The translations under genes were made by a program, and so were the position numbers. 64,000 nt of DNA, from assembly GCA_002551355.1 (NCBI GenBank), contig NTHE01000015.1, forward strand, positions 1 to 64,000, read 5' to 3'. The stretch comes from Streptomyces sp. man185 (GTDB lineage Bacteria > Actinomycetota > Actinomycetes > Streptomycetales > Streptomycetaceae). The notes under the pieces were generated by a model. It was given only the letters and a program-made list of their open reading frames with translations, was not told where the DNA came from and searched no databases. Of this stretch, positions 19,380 through 28,676 are shown one piece after another; the stretch's first letter is position 1, and each line of letters starts with the position of its first letter.

Positions 19380-19868
19380 ATGACGCGACCCGAGAGCCGC
19401 CTGCCCGGACGGCCGGACGAGAGAGCCGAAGCTTCGCGGCAGCCGTCGTCGCACCCCGGCGGGTGCGCGGATCCGCTGGTGGGCCTGCTGTTGGTGGTCG
19501 CGGAGGTGGCGCTCTCCGCGTTGCTGACGGTGTGGCTGGGGCTGCGGGGCTTGGCGCGGTCGCAGGGGGCGACCGAGGGCGCGGTGTCCGCGCCTCCGCC
19601 CGCGGACCCGGGCACGGACTGGACCCCGGTCGTCGTTCTCGGCGTCCTCGCCCTCCTGGTCGCCTGCGTCGCCGTGGCGTTGCTGCGCAGCGGATGGCAC
19701 TGGTCCGGCGGGATGCAGGCGGTCGCCGCGATGGCGCTGGGCCTGGCGGTCCTGGCGTCCGCCGCCCAGGGAAGCGGCCGGGAGGCTCCGGAACCCGCTC
19801 CCACCTGGCACTCCCCGCCCTGCCTCAGCGGCGGCGACAACGACGAATGCGCGCGCAGCGGAGGCTGA
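19380..19868 (+). CDS. Two-helix membrane protein, unknown function
   Basis: 162 aa. A charged N-terminus is followed by hydrophobic helices at about 33-55 (LVGLLLVVAEVALSALLTVWLGL) and 83-103 (VVVLGVLALLVACVAVALL). A third weaker segment lies near 112-130, then a short tail with two Cys (CLSGGDNDEC). I do not recognise the family with certainty. An in-frame GTG at 19347 is an alternative start; neither has a good ribosome site. It sits between groES and a polysaccharide deacetylase on the opposite strand. Confidence 0.7.
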   Translation: MTRPESRLPGRPDERAEASRQPSSHPGGCADPLVGLLLVVAEVALSALLTVWLGLRGLARSQGATEGAVSAPPPADPGTDWTPVVVLGVLALLVACVAVALLRSGWHWSGGMQAVAAMALGLAVLASAAQGSGREAPEPAPTWHSPPCLSGGDNDECARSGG

Positions 19869-19905
19869 GCGCGCATTCGCGGCCGGGCGCGGGGAAGGGC
19901 GCCGG

Positions 19906-20862
19906 TCAGACGTAGTCCTCCAGCTTCGCCACCGCGTACCCCTTGTCCGTGATGGTCTTCATGACCCGGCGGATCATGTCGGGCATCGAGCCCTTCCAGT
20001 CCTCCTTGCCCCGGAAGTGGGTGAGGACGATGTCGCCGGGGTGCAGGTCCCGGTCCCACTCGCGCCATTCCATGTGGTCGGGGAAGGCCTCGGACGACCA
20101 CAGGGGTACGGCGGTGATCCCGCAGGACTTGGCGACGACGAGGGTGTCGCGGTTGTAGTTGCCGTAGGGCGGGCGGAAGAGGGTGGGGCGCTTGCCGTAG
20201 TGCTTGAGGATCTTCTCCTGCTGGCCGCAGATCTCCCGCTTCTGCTCGGCGCGGGAGAGGCCGGGCAGATAGCGGTGGTTGAGTGTGTGGTTGCTGATGA
20301 CCACCCCCCGCTTCTGCATCTTCTTGAAGTAGCCGTAGTCGTCGTTGATGACGTAGTCACTGACGAACGCGCTGTAAGGGATGTCCAGTTCGGTCATCAT
20401 CCGCAGCAGCTCGGGATCCTTCTCCGCCCCGTCGTCCATCGTCAGGAAGACGATCTTCTCCTTGGTCGGGACGGTGGTGAAGACGGGCGGCAGGCCCGCG
20501 TCGTCGCTGACCTCGAAGCCCTTGCGGGTGGTGATGCGCGGCTTCGCCTTCGGCGGTTCGGGGGGAGCGAGCGGGGCCTTGGCGAGCCCCCACTTCTTCG
20601 CGGCGACGGCGCGTGCGGCCTGCTTCTTCCTGACCGTCTCGGCGTACGTGTCCGGGGCCCGTCCGGGCCCGGCCTGCGGGGCCGCGTCGCCCGACGGGCC
20701 GGAGGTGGGCTTCGCGGGCCCGCCGGGGGCTCCCGCGCCGCTGCCGCCCGTCTCCGCCGCGCATCCGGAGGCGACGGCGGCGGCCAGCAGGGCCGCCAGC
20801 ACGACGACGCCCGACCTGTGCCCCTTGATGGCTGATTTTTCTTTTTGTCGTACTAGCTGCAT
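19906..20862 (-). CDS. Polysaccharide deacetylase (NodB/CE4), probable lipoprotein
   Basis: 318 aa. Removes N-acetyl groups from a cell-wall or surface polysaccharide. Signal helix GVVVLAALLAAAVASGC ends in a lipobox-like VASGC. A Pro/Gly-rich linker leads to the NodB domain, with metal and catalytic motifs TMDDGAEKDPE, SNHTLNH and RPPYGNYN. The distal CE4 motif 5 region (DIVLTHF) is present. The first codons from ATG 20862 (MQLVRQKEKSAIKG) are A/T-rich and unlike the rest, so the start is less sure, though it is the only one upstream of the signal helix. Confidence 0.88.
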   Translation of the reverse strand: MQLVRQKEKSAIKGHRSGVVVLAALLAAAVASGCAAETGGSGAGAPGGPAKPTSGPSGDAAPQAGPGRAPDTYAETVRKKQAARAVAAKKWGLAKAPLAPPEPPKAKPRITTRKGFEVSDDAGLPPVFTTVPTKEKIVFLTMDDGAEKDPELLRMMTELDIPYSAFVSDYVINDDYGYFKKMQKRGVVISNHTLNHRYLPGLSRAEQKREICGQQEKILKHYGKRPTLFRPPYGNYNRDTLVVAKSCGITAVPLWSSEAFPDHMEWREWDRDLHPGDIVLTHFRGKEDWKGSMPDMIRRVMKTITDKGYAVAKLEDYV

Positions 20863-21040
20863 GGCGCCGCATCCTGCCAGCCGTCGGCCCGTGCGCCCTT
20901 TCGACACCGCGAGCGGACCGGCGCCGTCCCCCGGCCGGCCCACAGGGACCCGTTACCGGGCCGCAGGGCCTCGCACCGGAGGGGCAGGGCCTCGTACCGG
21001 CCCCGGGGGCCGGACGGGACCTGCCCCCGGCTGGCCCACA

Positions 21041-22264
21041 ATGGACCGGGTGAACGCAACGACCCCCGCCGCCCCGTCCGACGACCCCGCCCGCGCCGCC
21101 TTCGCCGCGCTGCGCACCCCCGAGGGCGAGCGGCTGCTGGCCGAGCTGCGCGACCACGACCCCGCCGACGAGCTGGCCACCGCGACGCGGCTGCGCCGCA
21201 CGCACCCGGCGGAGCTGGTGTCGGCGGCGCTCGGCCAGGCCCGGCTGCGGCAGCGGGCGGTGGCCAAGTTCGGGGCCGAGGACGCCTACCGGATGTTCTT
21301 CACGCCCAACGGGGTCGAGCAGGCCACCCGCACCTCGGTCGCCGCCCACCGCGCAGCCCGGTTCGCCGGGCTCGGCGTGCGGAGCGTGGCGGACCTGTGC
21401 TGCGGCATCGGCGGCGACGCGATCGCGCTGGCCCGCGCCGGGATCTCCGTACTCGCCGTGGACCGCGATCCGCTGACCGCCGAGGTGGCCCGCGCCAACG
21501 CCGGGGCGCTCGGCCTGGACCGGCTGATCGAGGTCCGGTGCGCCGATGTCACGGAGATCGACACGGCCCCGTACGACGCGGTCTTCGTCGACCCGGCCCG
21601 GCGGGGCGGCAGGGGGCGCATCTTCGACCCGGAGGCGTACTCACCGCCCCTCTCCTGGGCGACGGCCGCCGCTCTGAAGGCCCCCAGGGCGGCACTGAAG
21701 ATCGCCCCGGGCATCCCGCACGAGGCGATCGGCCCGGAGGCGGAGGCCGAGTGGATCTCGGACGGCGGCGATGTGAAGGAGGCGGTGCTCTGGTACGGGG
21801 AGGGCTTCGCACCCGGCGCGTTCCGGGCCACGCTGCTGCCCGCCGGGGCGACCCTGACCGCCCCGGCCCCGCTGCCCGCCCCGCCCGTGGGCCCGGTCGG
21901 GCGCTATCTGTACGAGCCGGACGGCGCGGTGATCCGGGCGCATCTGGTCGCCGACCTCGTGGAGCGGTGCGGCGGACGGCTGGTGGACGAGACGATCGCG
22001 TACATCACGAGCGATGTGCCGTACTCCTCCCCGTACGTCTCCGGGTACCGGATCACCGATCAGCTGCCGTTCAACATGAAGAAGCTGAAGGCGCTGCTGC
22101 GGGAGCGTCAGGTCGGCGTGCTCACCGTCAAGAAGCGCGGCTCGGCGGTCGAACCGGAGGAGCTGCGCCGCCGGATGAAGCTGAGCGGACCGGGCACGGC
22201 GACGGTGTTCCTGACCCGGGTGGCGGGGGCGCCGACGATGCTGATCGGCCACCCGCTGGGCTGA
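21041..22264 (+). CDS. Class I SAM-dependent methyltransferase, THUMP-like C-terminus
   Basis: 407 aa. The N-terminal helical part is followed by a Rossmann methyltransferase fold with SAM motif DLCCGIGGDAIALA, acidic VDRD and the catalytic-site motif VDPARR. The C-terminal about 130 residues (ITDQLPFNMKKLKALLRERQVG, TVKKRGSAVEPEELRRRMK) resemble a THUMP-like RNA-binding domain. It probably methylates RNA; the target is not evident. ATG 21041 or GTG 21050 start. Divergent from the deacetylase. Confidence 0.85.
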   Translation: MDRVNATTPAAPSDDPARAAFAALRTPEGERLLAELRDHDPADELATATRLRRTHPAELVSAALGQARLRQRAVAKFGAEDAYRMFFTPNGVEQATRTSVAAHRAARFAGLGVRSVADLCCGIGGDAIALARAGISVLAVDRDPLTAEVARANAGALGLDRLIEVRCADVTEIDTAPYDAVFVDPARRGGRGRIFDPEAYSPPLSWATAAALKAPRAALKIAPGIPHEAIGPEAEAEWISDGGDVKEAVLWYGEGFAPGAFRATLLPAGATLTAPAPLPAPPVGPVGRYLYEPDGAVIRAHLVADLVERCGGRLVDETIAYITSDVPYSSPYVSGYRITDQLPFNMKKLKALLRERQVGVLTVKKRGSAVEPEELRRRMKLSGPGTATVFLTRVAGAPTMLIGHPLG

Positions 22265-22283
22265 CACGGACGACCGCATCGCC

Positions 22284-23015
22284 TCAGCGGTGGCCGGGCC
22301 CGCCGGTGCGGGTGAAGGGCGGGCGCTCGGGCTCCCGCGCGGCCGGCGGCCCGGCAGCCCCGGTCCCGCTCCCGGTCCCGGCCCCGGTCGCGGTCCCGGC
22401 CCCCATCAGGACGCGCACCACCCAGCGGCGGTGTGCCAGGGCCTTCACGGCACCGAGCAGCGCGGTCAGCCACGCGACCATGCCGACGCCCATGACCAGG
22501 GCGACCAGCCCGTACGTCTCCCTGCCTGGCCGCGCGCTCGCGGGCCCGATCACGCAGAGGGCCAGCCCCGCCGCGCCGAGGACGAACGACAGCAGCAGCC
22601 AGGCGAGGCTCAGCCCGGGCAGCCGCAGCCGCCGGTCGCGCTCCGGGTCGCGGTCGAGCGCACCCCACGCGTCGAGCAGCGAACGGACCTCGCGGTCCCG
22701 GGCGATGCCCAGGCAGACGAAGGCGACGGCCGGGATCAGGACCACCGCGCCGATGACCAGACTGACGACTCCGGCGATGCCGCTGAAGAAGTCGGCCGCC
22801 TGCTCGAACATGACGATGGCCGAGCCCACCAGGCTCCAGCCGATCGCGGCGAGCGCGCCCCACATCCACAGCAGCCCGAGCCGCCCCGGCCCCACGTGCA
22901 TCTTCACCAACTCACCCAGGACCACCGCCCGGTCGGCGAGCATCGCCTCGCGGTCGGGCCAGGAGCGGATCTCGACGGGCGGAGGAGGCGGCGGAAGCGG
23001 GGCGCGGCGTGGCAT
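22284..23015 (-). CDS. Multi-pass membrane protein, unknown function
   Basis: 243 aa. A Pro-rich N-terminus (PPPPPPVEIRSW) precedes four hydrophobic segments, at about 47-68, 78-102, 133-155 and 165-190, and ends in a Gly/Ala/Pro-rich tail. No catalytic motif was found. Its end is 20 bp from the methyltransferase end (convergent). Confidence 0.75.
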   Translation of the reverse strand: MPRRAPLPPPPPPVEIRSWPDREAMLADRAVVLGELVKMHVGPGRLGLLWMWGALAAIGWSLVGSAIVMFEQAADFFSGIAGVVSLVIGAVVLIPAVAFVCLGIARDREVRSLLDAWGALDRDPERDRRLRLPGLSLAWLLLSFVLGAAGLALCVIGPASARPGRETYGLVALVMGVGMVAWLTALLGAVKALAHRRWVVRVLMGAGTATGAGTGSGTGAAGPPAAREPERPPFTRTGGPGHR

Positions 23016-23084
23016 GGGCAGAACACTACCGACCGGGCCGCCGGGGCCACGCGCTCGCTCAAGCCCTCCGCGCCGTGGGCCCGT

Positions 23085-23549
23085 TCAGGCGTCGCGCAGG
23101 GCCTGGATGTCCAGCCTGCCCATGCCGAGCATCGCCTTCATGGCCCGGTCCGCCTTCGCCGGGTCCGGGTCGGCCAGCAGCCGGGGCAGCTCGTTCGGGA
23201 CGATCTGCCAGGAGACGCCGAACTTGTCCTTGAGCCAGCCGCACTGGCCCTCCTCCCCGCCCTCGGAGAGCGCGTCCCAGAACCGGTCCACCTCGGCCTG
23301 GTTGGCGCAGTCCACGGAGAGCGAGATCGCCTCGGTGAACGGGAACTGCGGGCCGCCGTTGAGCCCCACGTAGTCCTGGCCCGCGAGCCGGAAGTCGACG
23401 GTCAGCACGGAACCCGTCTCGCCGGGGGCCTCCGCCCCGTAGTAGGTGATGTCCCGGATGCGGGAGTCACCGCCGAAGATCGCGATGTAGTGCTCGGCCG
23501 CCTCCTTCGCGTGGCCGTCGTACCAGAGACAGGGGGTGATCTTCTGCAT
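23085..23549 (-). CDS. VOC-fold protein, PhnB/3-demethylubiquinone methyltransferase-like
   Basis: 154 aa. The start QKITPCLWYDGHAKEAAEHY and the motifs NGGPQFPFTEAISLSV, GWLKDKFGVSWQIVP are typical of the PhnB-like branch of the vicinal-oxygen-chelate superfamily (bleomycin-resistance/dioxygenase fold). Many members have no proven enzyme activity. ATG 23549 follows GAGGAGAAGACC; the longer frame has no ribosome site. Confidence 0.88.
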   Translation of the reverse strand: MQKITPCLWYDGHAKEAAEHYIAIFGGDSRIRDITYYGAEAPGETGSVLTVDFRLAGQDYVGLNGGPQFPFTEAISLSVDCANQAEVDRFWDALSEGGEEGQCGWLKDKFGVSWQIVPNELPRLLADPDPAKADRAMKAMLGMGRLDIQALRDA

Positions 23550-23677
23550 GGTCTTCTCCTCGTCGGGCCGTCCACGGGTCCGGGCCGGCCGGTCCGGACG
23601 TCGTGGAAGGTAGACCGCCCCGGGCACGCGAACTCATCGCACACGCCCCGGCTCCCTCGCCCCGCACCCGGGCGGGC

Positions 23678-25165
23678 TCACGGGGTGGCCGCGCCCCGCT
23701 CCGGCTCCACGGCGACCGGCCCCGCGGAGGTCTTCCGCTCCGCGGGCAGCAGGACGTACGCCGCCAGGGCGGCCGCCGCCAGGAGGCCCGCCGCGGCCCA
23801 GAAGGCGGCCGCGTACCCCGAGGACAGGTCGGTGAGCCCGGTGCCCCCGCCGGTGACCCGGGCGGCCACGGTGACCAGGACCGCGAGGCCGAGCGAGCCG
23901 CCGACCTGTCGTGAGCTGTTGAGCAGCCCCGAGGCCATGCCGGTCTCGCCGGGCGCCACGTCGGTGGTGGCGGCCGTGCCGAGCGGGACGAAGCACAGCC
24001 CGATGCCGAAGGAGCAGAGCAGCGACGGACCGAGGATGGAGACGAGGAATCCGCCGTCGGCCGTGGCGGTCGCCGCGAACCAGCCCATCCCGAGCGCCGC
24101 CAGCGTCGCGCCCGCCGTCATAAGCCGCCGGATGCCGAGCGCGGCGACCGCGCGGGTGGCGAGGATCGAGCCCGCGACGACGCCCACGCAGAACGGCAGG
24201 AACGCGAACCCGGCGGCGGTCGCCCCGAACCCGAGGACCAGTTGCAGGTAGAGCGAGACGAAGTAGAACGCGCCGAACTGGGCGGAGGCCAGCAGCAGAC
24301 AGAACAGGTTCGCGGTCAGCACCGGCCGTCCCTTCAGCAGCCCGGGGCGGAGCAGCGGGGAGGCGGTGCGCAGCTCGACGGCGACGAAGGCGACCAGCAG
24401 GAGCACCGCCGCGCCGAGGGAGGCGAGCGTGGTCGCCGAGGACCAGCCGTGGTCCGAGGTCCGCACCAGACTAAGGACCAGCAGCGTCGTCCCGGCCGTG
24501 GCCAGGAGCCCACCGGCCACGTCCGGCCGGGCCCCGGTCCGCCGCCGGCCGCCGACGGGTCCGGTGCGCGCGGCCGCGGCCAGCGCGAAGGCGACCATCG
24601 GCACGTTGACCAGCATCACGGACCGCCAGCCCGTCGCGTCGGTGAGCACCCCGCCGGCCAGCACGCCGGCCGCGCCGCCCGCCGCGCCCGCCATGCCCCA
24701 CAGCCCGAGCGCCCGGGAGCGGGCGGGCCCGGCCGGGAAGGCGAGGGTGATCAGGGCGAAGGCCACCGGGGCGAGGGCCGCCGCGCCGACGCCCTGGACG
24801 GCCCGCGCGGCCACCAGCGAACCGGGTGACCAGGCGAGCCCGCCCGCCAGGCTGGCCAGCCCGAACAGGACCAGACCCGCCGTCAGGACGCGGCGGGGGC
24901 CCGCCAGATCGGCGAGCCGGCCGCCGAGCATGAGGAGTCCGCCGAAGGCGAGGGCGTAGGCGTTCACGACCCACAGCAGCCCGTCCCCGCCGAAGCCGAG
25001 ATCGCTGCGGATGTCGGGCAGCGCGACGTTCACCACGGACATGTCCAGCGACACCAGGAACTGCACGGTGAGCGCCACCACCAGCAGCCACCGCCCATGC
25101 CGCTCCCCCGCGCCGGCCTTCGCCCCCGACTCGCTGCCCGCCGAGCTGTTCACCGTGCCGTCCAT
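23678..25165 (-). CDS. MFS drug:H+ antiporter (DHA2, 14 TM)
   Basis: 495 aa, inner membrane exporter. Motif D1 (LDMSVVNVALPDI), loop motif A (GRLADLAGPRR) and motif C (ALGLWGMAGAAGGAAGVLAGG) are visible; hydrophobic helices number about 14. Divergent from the TetR gene at 25269 with a palindrome between them. This is the classic efflux pump/repressor pair, so drug-inducible expression is likely. ATG 25165. Confidence 0.92.
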   Translation of the reverse strand: MDGTVNSSAGSESGAKAGAGERHGRWLLVVALTVQFLVSLDMSVVNVALPDIRSDLGFGGDGLLWVVNAYALAFGGLLMLGGRLADLAGPRRVLTAGLVLFGLASLAGGLAWSPGSLVAARAVQGVGAAALAPVAFALITLAFPAGPARSRALGLWGMAGAAGGAAGVLAGGVLTDATGWRSVMLVNVPMVAFALAAAARTGPVGGRRRTGARPDVAGGLLATAGTTLLVLSLVRTSDHGWSSATTLASLGAAVLLLVAFVAVELRTASPLLRPGLLKGRPVLTANLFCLLLASAQFGAFYFVSLYLQLVLGFGATAAGFAFLPFCVGVVAGSILATRAVAALGIRRLMTAGATLAALGMGWFAATATADGGFLVSILGPSLLCSFGIGLCFVPLGTAATTDVAPGETGMASGLLNSSRQVGGSLGLAVLVTVAARVTGGGTGLTDLSSGYAAAFWAAAGLLAAAALAAYVLLPAERKTSAGPVAVEPERGAATP

Positions 25166-25206
25166 GACGCGCCCTCCCCTTCGCCATCCGCGATCCGAGA
25201 ATTACC

Positions 25207-25216
25207 ATACGCGTAT
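25207..25216. promoter_or_regulatory. Candidate TetR operator
   Basis: ATACGCGTAT is a perfect palindrome in an AT-rich patch midway between the divergent MFS and TetR genes, overlapping likely -10 sequences (TATGGT on the minus strand). Confidence 0.5.
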
Positions 25217-25268
25217 AGAAACTAAAACCGCCGACGCGGAGAAGCGCCGGGAAGGGGAGAATGCCCAG

Positions 25269-25952
25269 GTGCCAGGCAGCGAGAAGACCGAGAAGAAGAA
25301 AAAACCGGTGGGCCGCCCCCGCCGGCTGGACCCGGACGTCATGGTCGTCACCGCGCGCCGCATCGTCGAGGAGGAGGGCGTGGCCGCCCTGTCCATGCGG
25401 CGGGTGGCGAAGGAGCTGGGCAGCACGCCCATGGCGCTCTACCACTACGTGCAGGACAAGGACGAGCTGCTGATGCTCACCCTGTCCGGCACGGCGGCGG
25501 CGTTCCCGCGCCCGGAGCTGCCCGAGGACCCGCGCGAGCGGCTGGTGGCGGTGGCCGCGCACATGCACGACATCATCGGCAGGATCCCCTGGGTGCTGGA
25601 CATCCTGGCGCTGGGCGAGCTGACCGACCGGGGCGCCCTGTGGATGGTGGAGGAGATCATCGACTGCGCGCTCGCCTGCGGCCTCTCCCCGGCCCGCTCG
25701 GTACGGGTGTACCGGACGATCTGGAGTTACGTCTACGGGGACCTGGTCTTCCGCAGGGCGGCGGCCCGCCGGGCGGAGAACCCGTCGCGCCGGGAGTTCT
25801 TCCCGGAGATGATCACCGAGGACGACGCGGCGGAGCTGCCCCGGCTCACCGAAGTGAAGGAGCACTGGCGGGAGTACGCCGCCGCCTACGAGACCGTCGA
25901 GGAGCTGGACGCGATCGTGACGGGACTGCTCAGCCGGGGGACGCGGGGCTGA
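25269..25952 (+). CDS. TetR-family repressor
   Basis: 227 aa. Basic N-tail (EKTEKKKKPVGRPRRL), then a TetR HTH at about 20-65 (ARRIVEEEGVAALSMRRVAK, STPMALYHYVQDKDELL) and a TetR C-terminal ligand domain. GTG 25269 (VPGSEKTEK) has GGGGAG 11 nt upstream; the ATG at 25261 is out of frame. Probably represses the divergent efflux gene. Confidence 0.9.
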   Translation: MPGSEKTEKKKKPVGRPRRLDPDVMVVTARRIVEEEGVAALSMRRVAKELGSTPMALYHYVQDKDELLMLTLSGTAAAFPRPELPEDPRERLVAVAAHMHDIIGRIPWVLDILALGELTDRGALWMVEEIIDCALACGLSPARSVRVYRTIWSYVYGDLVFRRAAARRAENPSRREFFPEMITEDDAAELPRLTEVKEHWREYAAAYETVEELDAIVTGLLSRGTRG

Positions 25953-25976
25953 CGGGTTCGCCCGCCGGGGTGGAGC

Positions 25977-26246
25977 TCAGCCCACCGACTCGAACCGCCA
26001 GCGGTGCACCGGGCGGGTGATCAGGGCGGCGGCGGGCTCGGGGAGTTCGGGGAGGTCGTCACCGTACGAGGCGTCCTGCCACCAGGTCATCACCAGCACC
26101 CGGTCCTGCGGGGCACGCAGCAGTTCGGTGCGGTGGGGCTCGCGGGCCAGCTCGGCGGCGCGCGCCCGCGCCCACTCCAGGAGTTCGCCGCCGCGGCCCT
26201 CGGCGGCGCGGGCCTCCCACATCAGGACGATGGTCGAGGCGCTCAT
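25977..26246 (-). CDS. Small conserved-looking protein downstream of tsaD
   Basis: 89 aa, [20 protein letters not shown]... The alternating beta/alpha pattern with WEARAAEG at the start and VLVMTWWQD resembles the small dimeric alpha-beta-barrel (antibiotic monooxygenase-like) fold, but I cannot assign it firmly. Its ATG overlaps the tsaD stop (ATGA), so it is translated with tsaD. Confidence 0.75.
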   Translation of the reverse strand: MSASTIVLMWEARAAEGRGGELLEWARARAAELAREPHRTELLRAPQDRVLVMTWWQDASYGDDLPELPEPAAALITRPVHRWRFESVG

Positions 26247-27352
26247 GAGTACAGGTTGTCCTTGCTGATCTCGTGCACGTGGTCGTGAGTGTGCCCATGG
26301 TGGGCCCCCGGCACGTGCGGCTCCGTGACCGGCAGCGAGGAGTCGGCGGACAGCTCCAGGTCGGAGGGGAGCCGGTTGCGGGCGACCATCTCCGCGCCGA
26401 GCGCCGCAACCATCGCGCCGTTGTCGGTGCAGAGCTTCGGGCGCGGCACCCGCAGCCGGATGCCGGCCCGCTCACACCGCTCCTGGGCCAGGGCGCGCAG
26501 CCGGGAGTTGGCCGCGACGCCGCCGCCGATCATCAGGTGGTCGACGCCCTCGTCCTTGCAGGCCCGGACCGCCTTGCGGGTGAGCACGTCCACCACGGCC
26601 TCCTGGAAGGACGCCGCCACATCCCGTACCGGCACCTCCTCGCCCGCCGCGCGCTTCGCCTCGATCCAGCGCGCCACCGACGTCTTCAGACCGGAGAAGG
26701 AGAAGTCGTACGGGGCGTCGCGCGGGCCGGACAGACCGCGCGGGAAGGCGATGGACTTCGGGTCGCCCTCCTTCGCGAGCCGGTCGATCACGGGCCCGCC
26801 GGGGAAGCCGAGGTCCAGCACCCGGGCGATCTTGTCGAACGCCTCGCCCGCCGCGTCGTCGATCGTCGCGCCGAGCGGGCGGACGTCGCTGGTGATGTCG
26901 GGGGCCAGCAGGAGCGAGGAGTGGCCGCCGCTGACCAGCAGGGCCATCGTCGGCTCGGGCAGCGGCCCGTGCTCCAGCTGGTCGACGCAGATGTGCGAGG
27001 CGAGGTGGTTGACCCCGTAGAGCGGCTTGCCGAGCGCGTACGCGTACGCCTTCGCGGCCGAGACGCCGACGAGCAGGGCTCCGGCGAGCCCGGGGCCCGA
27101 GGTGACGGCGATCCCGTCGAGGTCGCGGGCGCTGACGCCCGCCTCCTTCAGGGCGCGCTCGATGGTGGGGACCATCGCCTCCAAGTGGGCGCGGGAGGCG
27201 ATCTCCGGGACGACGCCGCCGAAGCGGGCGTGGGTGTCGACGCTGGAGGCGACGGCGTCGGCGAGCAGCGTCGTGCCGCGCACGATGCCCACGCCGGTCT
27301 CGTCGCAGGAGGTCTCGATGCCGAGTACGAGGGGTTCGTCGGCAGCCATCAT
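26243..27352 (-). CDS. tsaD: tRNA t6A37 threonylcarbamoyltransferase TsaD
   Basis: Transfers the threonylcarbamoyl group to A37 of ANN-decoding tRNAs together with TsaB and TsaE. About 369 aa, ASKHA fold. It starts [16 protein letters not shown], with metal-binding His in the NHLASH motif and substrate motifs VSGGHSSL and [12 protein letters not shown] His-rich tail ([10 protein letters not shown]) follows the domain. ATG at 27352 overlaps the rimI stop (ATGA); a second ATG is the next codon. TsaB lies two genes upstream in the same operon and TsaE at 35 kb. Confidence 0.97.
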   Translation of the reverse strand: MMAADEPLVLGIETSCDETGVGIVRGTTLLADAVASSVDTHARFGGVVPEIASRAHLEAMVPTIERALKEAGVSARDLDGIAVTSGPGLAGALLVGVSAAKAYAYALGKPLYGVNHLASHICVDQLEHGPLPEPTMALLVSGGHSSLLLAPDITSDVRPLGATIDDAAGEAFDKIARVLDLGFPGGPVIDRLAKEGDPKSIAFPRGLSGPRDAPYDFSFSGLKTSVARWIEAKRAAGEEVPVRDVAASFQEAVVDVLTRKAVRACKDEGVDHLMIGGGVAANSRLRALAQERCERAGIRLRVPRPKLCTDNGAMVAALGAEMVARNRLPSDLELSADSSLPVTEPHVPGAHHGHTHDHVHEISKDNLYS

Positions 27353-27864
27353 TCAGTCCCGGTCTCTGGTGCGTTTTCCGCTACGTGTTCGTGCATGGTG
27401 AGGCGCATGACCAGGGCGTCGATGTTCCCCGGCTGGTAGTAGCCGCGCCGGAAGCCGATCGGCTCGAAGCCGAAGCGCTCGTACAGCTTCTGCGCCCGGG
27501 CGTTGTCGACCCGGACCTCCAGCAGCACGGTGGCGCACTCGAAGGCGGTCGCGGCCTTCAGCAGATCGGTGAGGAGTTCGGAGCCGAGGCCGGTGCCCCA
27601 GGCCTCGCGGCTGACCGCGATCGTCTGGACGTCGGAGAGGTCGCCGAGGGCGGCGAGCCCCGCGTATCCGACGATACGCCCGGTGGCGGACTCCTCGGCG
27701 ACGACGTAGTGGCGGGTGGCGCCGGGGCCGCGGGCGTGGGCCAGCTCGGACCAGAACATGCCGGGCGACCAGGCGTCGTCCGGGAAAAGGGCGTGTTCGA
27801 GCTCCAGCACCGGTTCGATGTCCCACCAGCGCATCTCGCGCAGTACGGCGGTGGTGGCGCTCAC
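27349..27864 (-). CDS. rimI: Ribosomal-protein-alanine/N-terminal acetyltransferase RimI
   Basis: 171 aa GNAT-fold enzyme that acetylates protein N-termini (S18 in E. coli). Acetyl-CoA motif [18 protein letters not shown] (R/Q-x-x-G-x-G/A with one Ala-Trp variation), and the C-terminal [16 protein letters not shown] typical of RimI. GTG 27864 overlaps the tsaB stop (GTGA), and the stop overlaps tsaD, so translation is coupled through the three genes. Confidence 0.93.
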   Translation of the reverse strand: MSATTAVLREMRWWDIEPVLELEHALFPDDAWSPGMFWSELAHARGPGATRHYVVAEESATGRIVGYAGLAALGDLSDVQTIAVSREAWGTGLGSELLTDLLKAATAFECATVLLEVRVDNARAQKLYERFGFEPIGFRRGYYQPGNIDALVMRLTMHEHVAENAPETGTE

Positions 27865-28523
27865 TTGGGGGTGACCACCTTGTAGTTCTTCGGGACCTGG
27901 GCGTCGGGCCTGCGCAGATAGAGCGGCTGCGGCTCCAGCAGTTCCTGCCCGGCGGCCAGCCGCTCGGCGGCGAGCGCGGCGAGCGCCCCGGCGGCGACGT
28001 GCTCGGGGCCGCGCGCGTCCGGGAAGGCGTCCGGGTAGAGCACCGCGCCCGCGCCGACCACGGGAAGCCCGGCAAGGGCTTCGGCGATGTCGGCGGGCCG
28101 GTCGACGGCGGGTTCGCCCGAACGGGTGCGGGCGTCCTCGTACCGAGCCCAGTACACCTCCTTGCGGCGGGCGTCCGTGGCCACGGCGAAGGGCCCTTCC
28201 AGACCGGCCTGCCCCGCGGCGTACGCGAGCCCGTCCAGGGTGCACAGACCGTGGACCGGCACGGAGAGGGCGGAGCCGAAAGTGGCGGCGGTGACCAGGC
28301 CGACCCGCAGGCCGGTGTACGGGCCGGGGCCGACGCCCACGACCACGCCCGTCACGGCGTCGAGCTTCGTCCCGGCCTCGGCGAGGACCCGGTCGACGGC
28401 GGGGAGCAGCAGTTCCCCGTGCCGGCGGGCGTCGACCTGCCCGGAGGAGGCGATGACGGACGTACCGTCGTGCAGGGCGACGGTGACGGCGGGCGTGGCG
28501 GTATCCATGGCGAGCAAGAGCAC
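27861..28523 (-). CDS. tsaB: tRNA t6A synthesis protein TsaB
   Basis: 220 aa ASKHA-fold partner of TsaD. N-terminus LLLAMDTATPAVTVAL, motif GVGPGPYTGLRVGL and C-terminal PLYLRRPDA are hallmarks. Scaffolds the TsaB-TsaD-TsaE complex. GTG start at 28523. First gene of the overlapping tsaB-rimI-tsaD-small ORF chain. Confidence 0.95.
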   Translation of the reverse strand: MLLLAMDTATPAVTVALHDGTSVIASSGQVDARRHGELLLPAVDRVLAEAGTKLDAVTGVVVGVGPGPYTGLRVGLVTAATFGSALSVPVHGLCTLDGLAYAAGQAGLEGPFAVATDARRKEVYWARYEDARTRSGEPAVDRPADIAEALAGLPVVGAGAVLYPDAFPDARGPEHVAAGALAALAAERLAAGQELLEPQPLYLRRPDAQVPKNYKVVTPK

Positions 28524-28676
28524 GCAAACAGCCTACGGCTCCGCCGACGGCGTTACGGCGTCCGTACGGCGTCCCGGTCCGTGCCCACGCTGCTGCTACC
28601 GTCACCGGGTATCCGCGGGTACGACGTAAACGCTTGTACGACATGCGGCAGACGGCCGTCGAAAGGGGAATTCACG